A stretch of 7,584 nucleotides of DNA from contig JAHXIM010000144.1 of NCBI GenBank assembly GCA_025655635.1, positions 1 through 7,584 on the forward strand, given 5' to 3'. The translations under genes were made by a program, and so were the position numbers. Position 1 is the first letter of the stretch, and every line of letters begins with the position of its first letter. The notes below the pieces were generated by a model. The model worked only from the letters and a program-made list of their open reading frames with translations. It made no database searches and was not told the DNA's origin. The stretch comes from a gamma proteobacterium symbiont of Lucinoma myriamae. GTDB taxonomy: Bacteria > Pseudomonadota > Gammaproteobacteria > GRL18. Shown piece by piece: positions 7,518 through 7,584 of this stretch.

Positions 7518-7584
7518 GTGTACGCCCGTCATGGGCATAAACTAATGGGGTGTAAGTCCCCTGTAGGAGGATCACCGCTATGTA
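7518..7584 (+). mobile_element. Group II intron, 5' end (domain I start), runs off the window
   Basis: From 7518 the plus strand begins GTGTACGCCC, fitting the bacterial group II intron 5' consensus GUGYG. It then shows the familiar opening layout of domain I: a GCCC-GTCAT-GGGC hairpin (7524-7536), a short linker ending CTAAT, and a second hairpin with GGGG (7547-7550) and CCCC (7558-7561) around a TGTAAGT loop. As I recall it, the Oceanobacillus iheyensis group IIC intron starts with the same order (GUGUGCCCGGCAUGGG, then GGGUGAGAGUCCC). The flank ending at 7517 reads as lipase codons in frame, and homology stops exactly at the GTG, which supports this junction. The intron is antisense to the lipase, so it could not be spliced from lipase mRNA. 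Only 67 bases are visible: no reverse transcriptase, domain V or 3' end, so its class and activity cannot be judged. Confidence 0.72.

Noticed and set aside
6927..7538. A complete 203-residue lipase
   Set aside because: Its first seven residues are antisense intron sequence, and the frame continues past the stop with the missing Asp and His motifs.

Overview
The window looks like a piece of a moderately AT-rich gammaproteobacterial chromosome. This rests on the dnaB-alr adjacency, which is common in Gammaproteobacteria, on a PepN-type M1 aminopeptidase, and on the style of the DnaB and Alr proteins. No species-level assignment is possible from the sequence alone. An intact housekeeping core sits in the middle, and both edges carry damaged genes.

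Left edge (1-600): about 84 bases of AT-rich sequence with stops in every frame join abruptly to the C-terminal part of a multiheme c-type cytochrome with four CxxCH heme sites. This part has no start codon and no signal peptide, so it looks like a 5'-truncated remnant. It ends at a good rho-independent terminator (642-671) shared with a convergent gene. That gene (670-1188, minus) encodes an exported TlpA/ResA-like thioredoxin with a WCPPC active site.

Core (1213-6582): a divergent promoter region is followed by three closely spaced plus-strand genes. They are dnaB (replicative helicase), alr (alanine racemase, D-Ala for peptidoglycan) and pepN (M1 alanyl aminopeptidase). The gaps are only 19 and 18 bases, so they are probably one transcription unit. 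All three carry their expected catalytic residues.

Right edge (6583-7584): a short AT-rich spacer leads into a minus-strand alpha/beta-hydrolase (lipase-like) gene that is broken twice. First, an in-frame TAA at 6927-6929 separates the GHSAGG nucleophile region from a further 62 codons in the same frame; those codons carry the probable catalytic Asp and His. Second, its 5' end is cut off at 7517/7518 by what looks like the 5' end of a group II intron on the plus strand, antisense to the lipase. The seven residues M-P-M-T-G-V-H at the apparent N-terminus of the longest open frame are antisense intron sequence, not lipase.

The main discoveries are therefore the group II intron boundary, the doubly disrupted lipase, and the breakpoint in the cytochrome gene. 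I saw no CRISPR array, tRNA, rRNA, toxin-antitoxin pair or recognisable new defence system.
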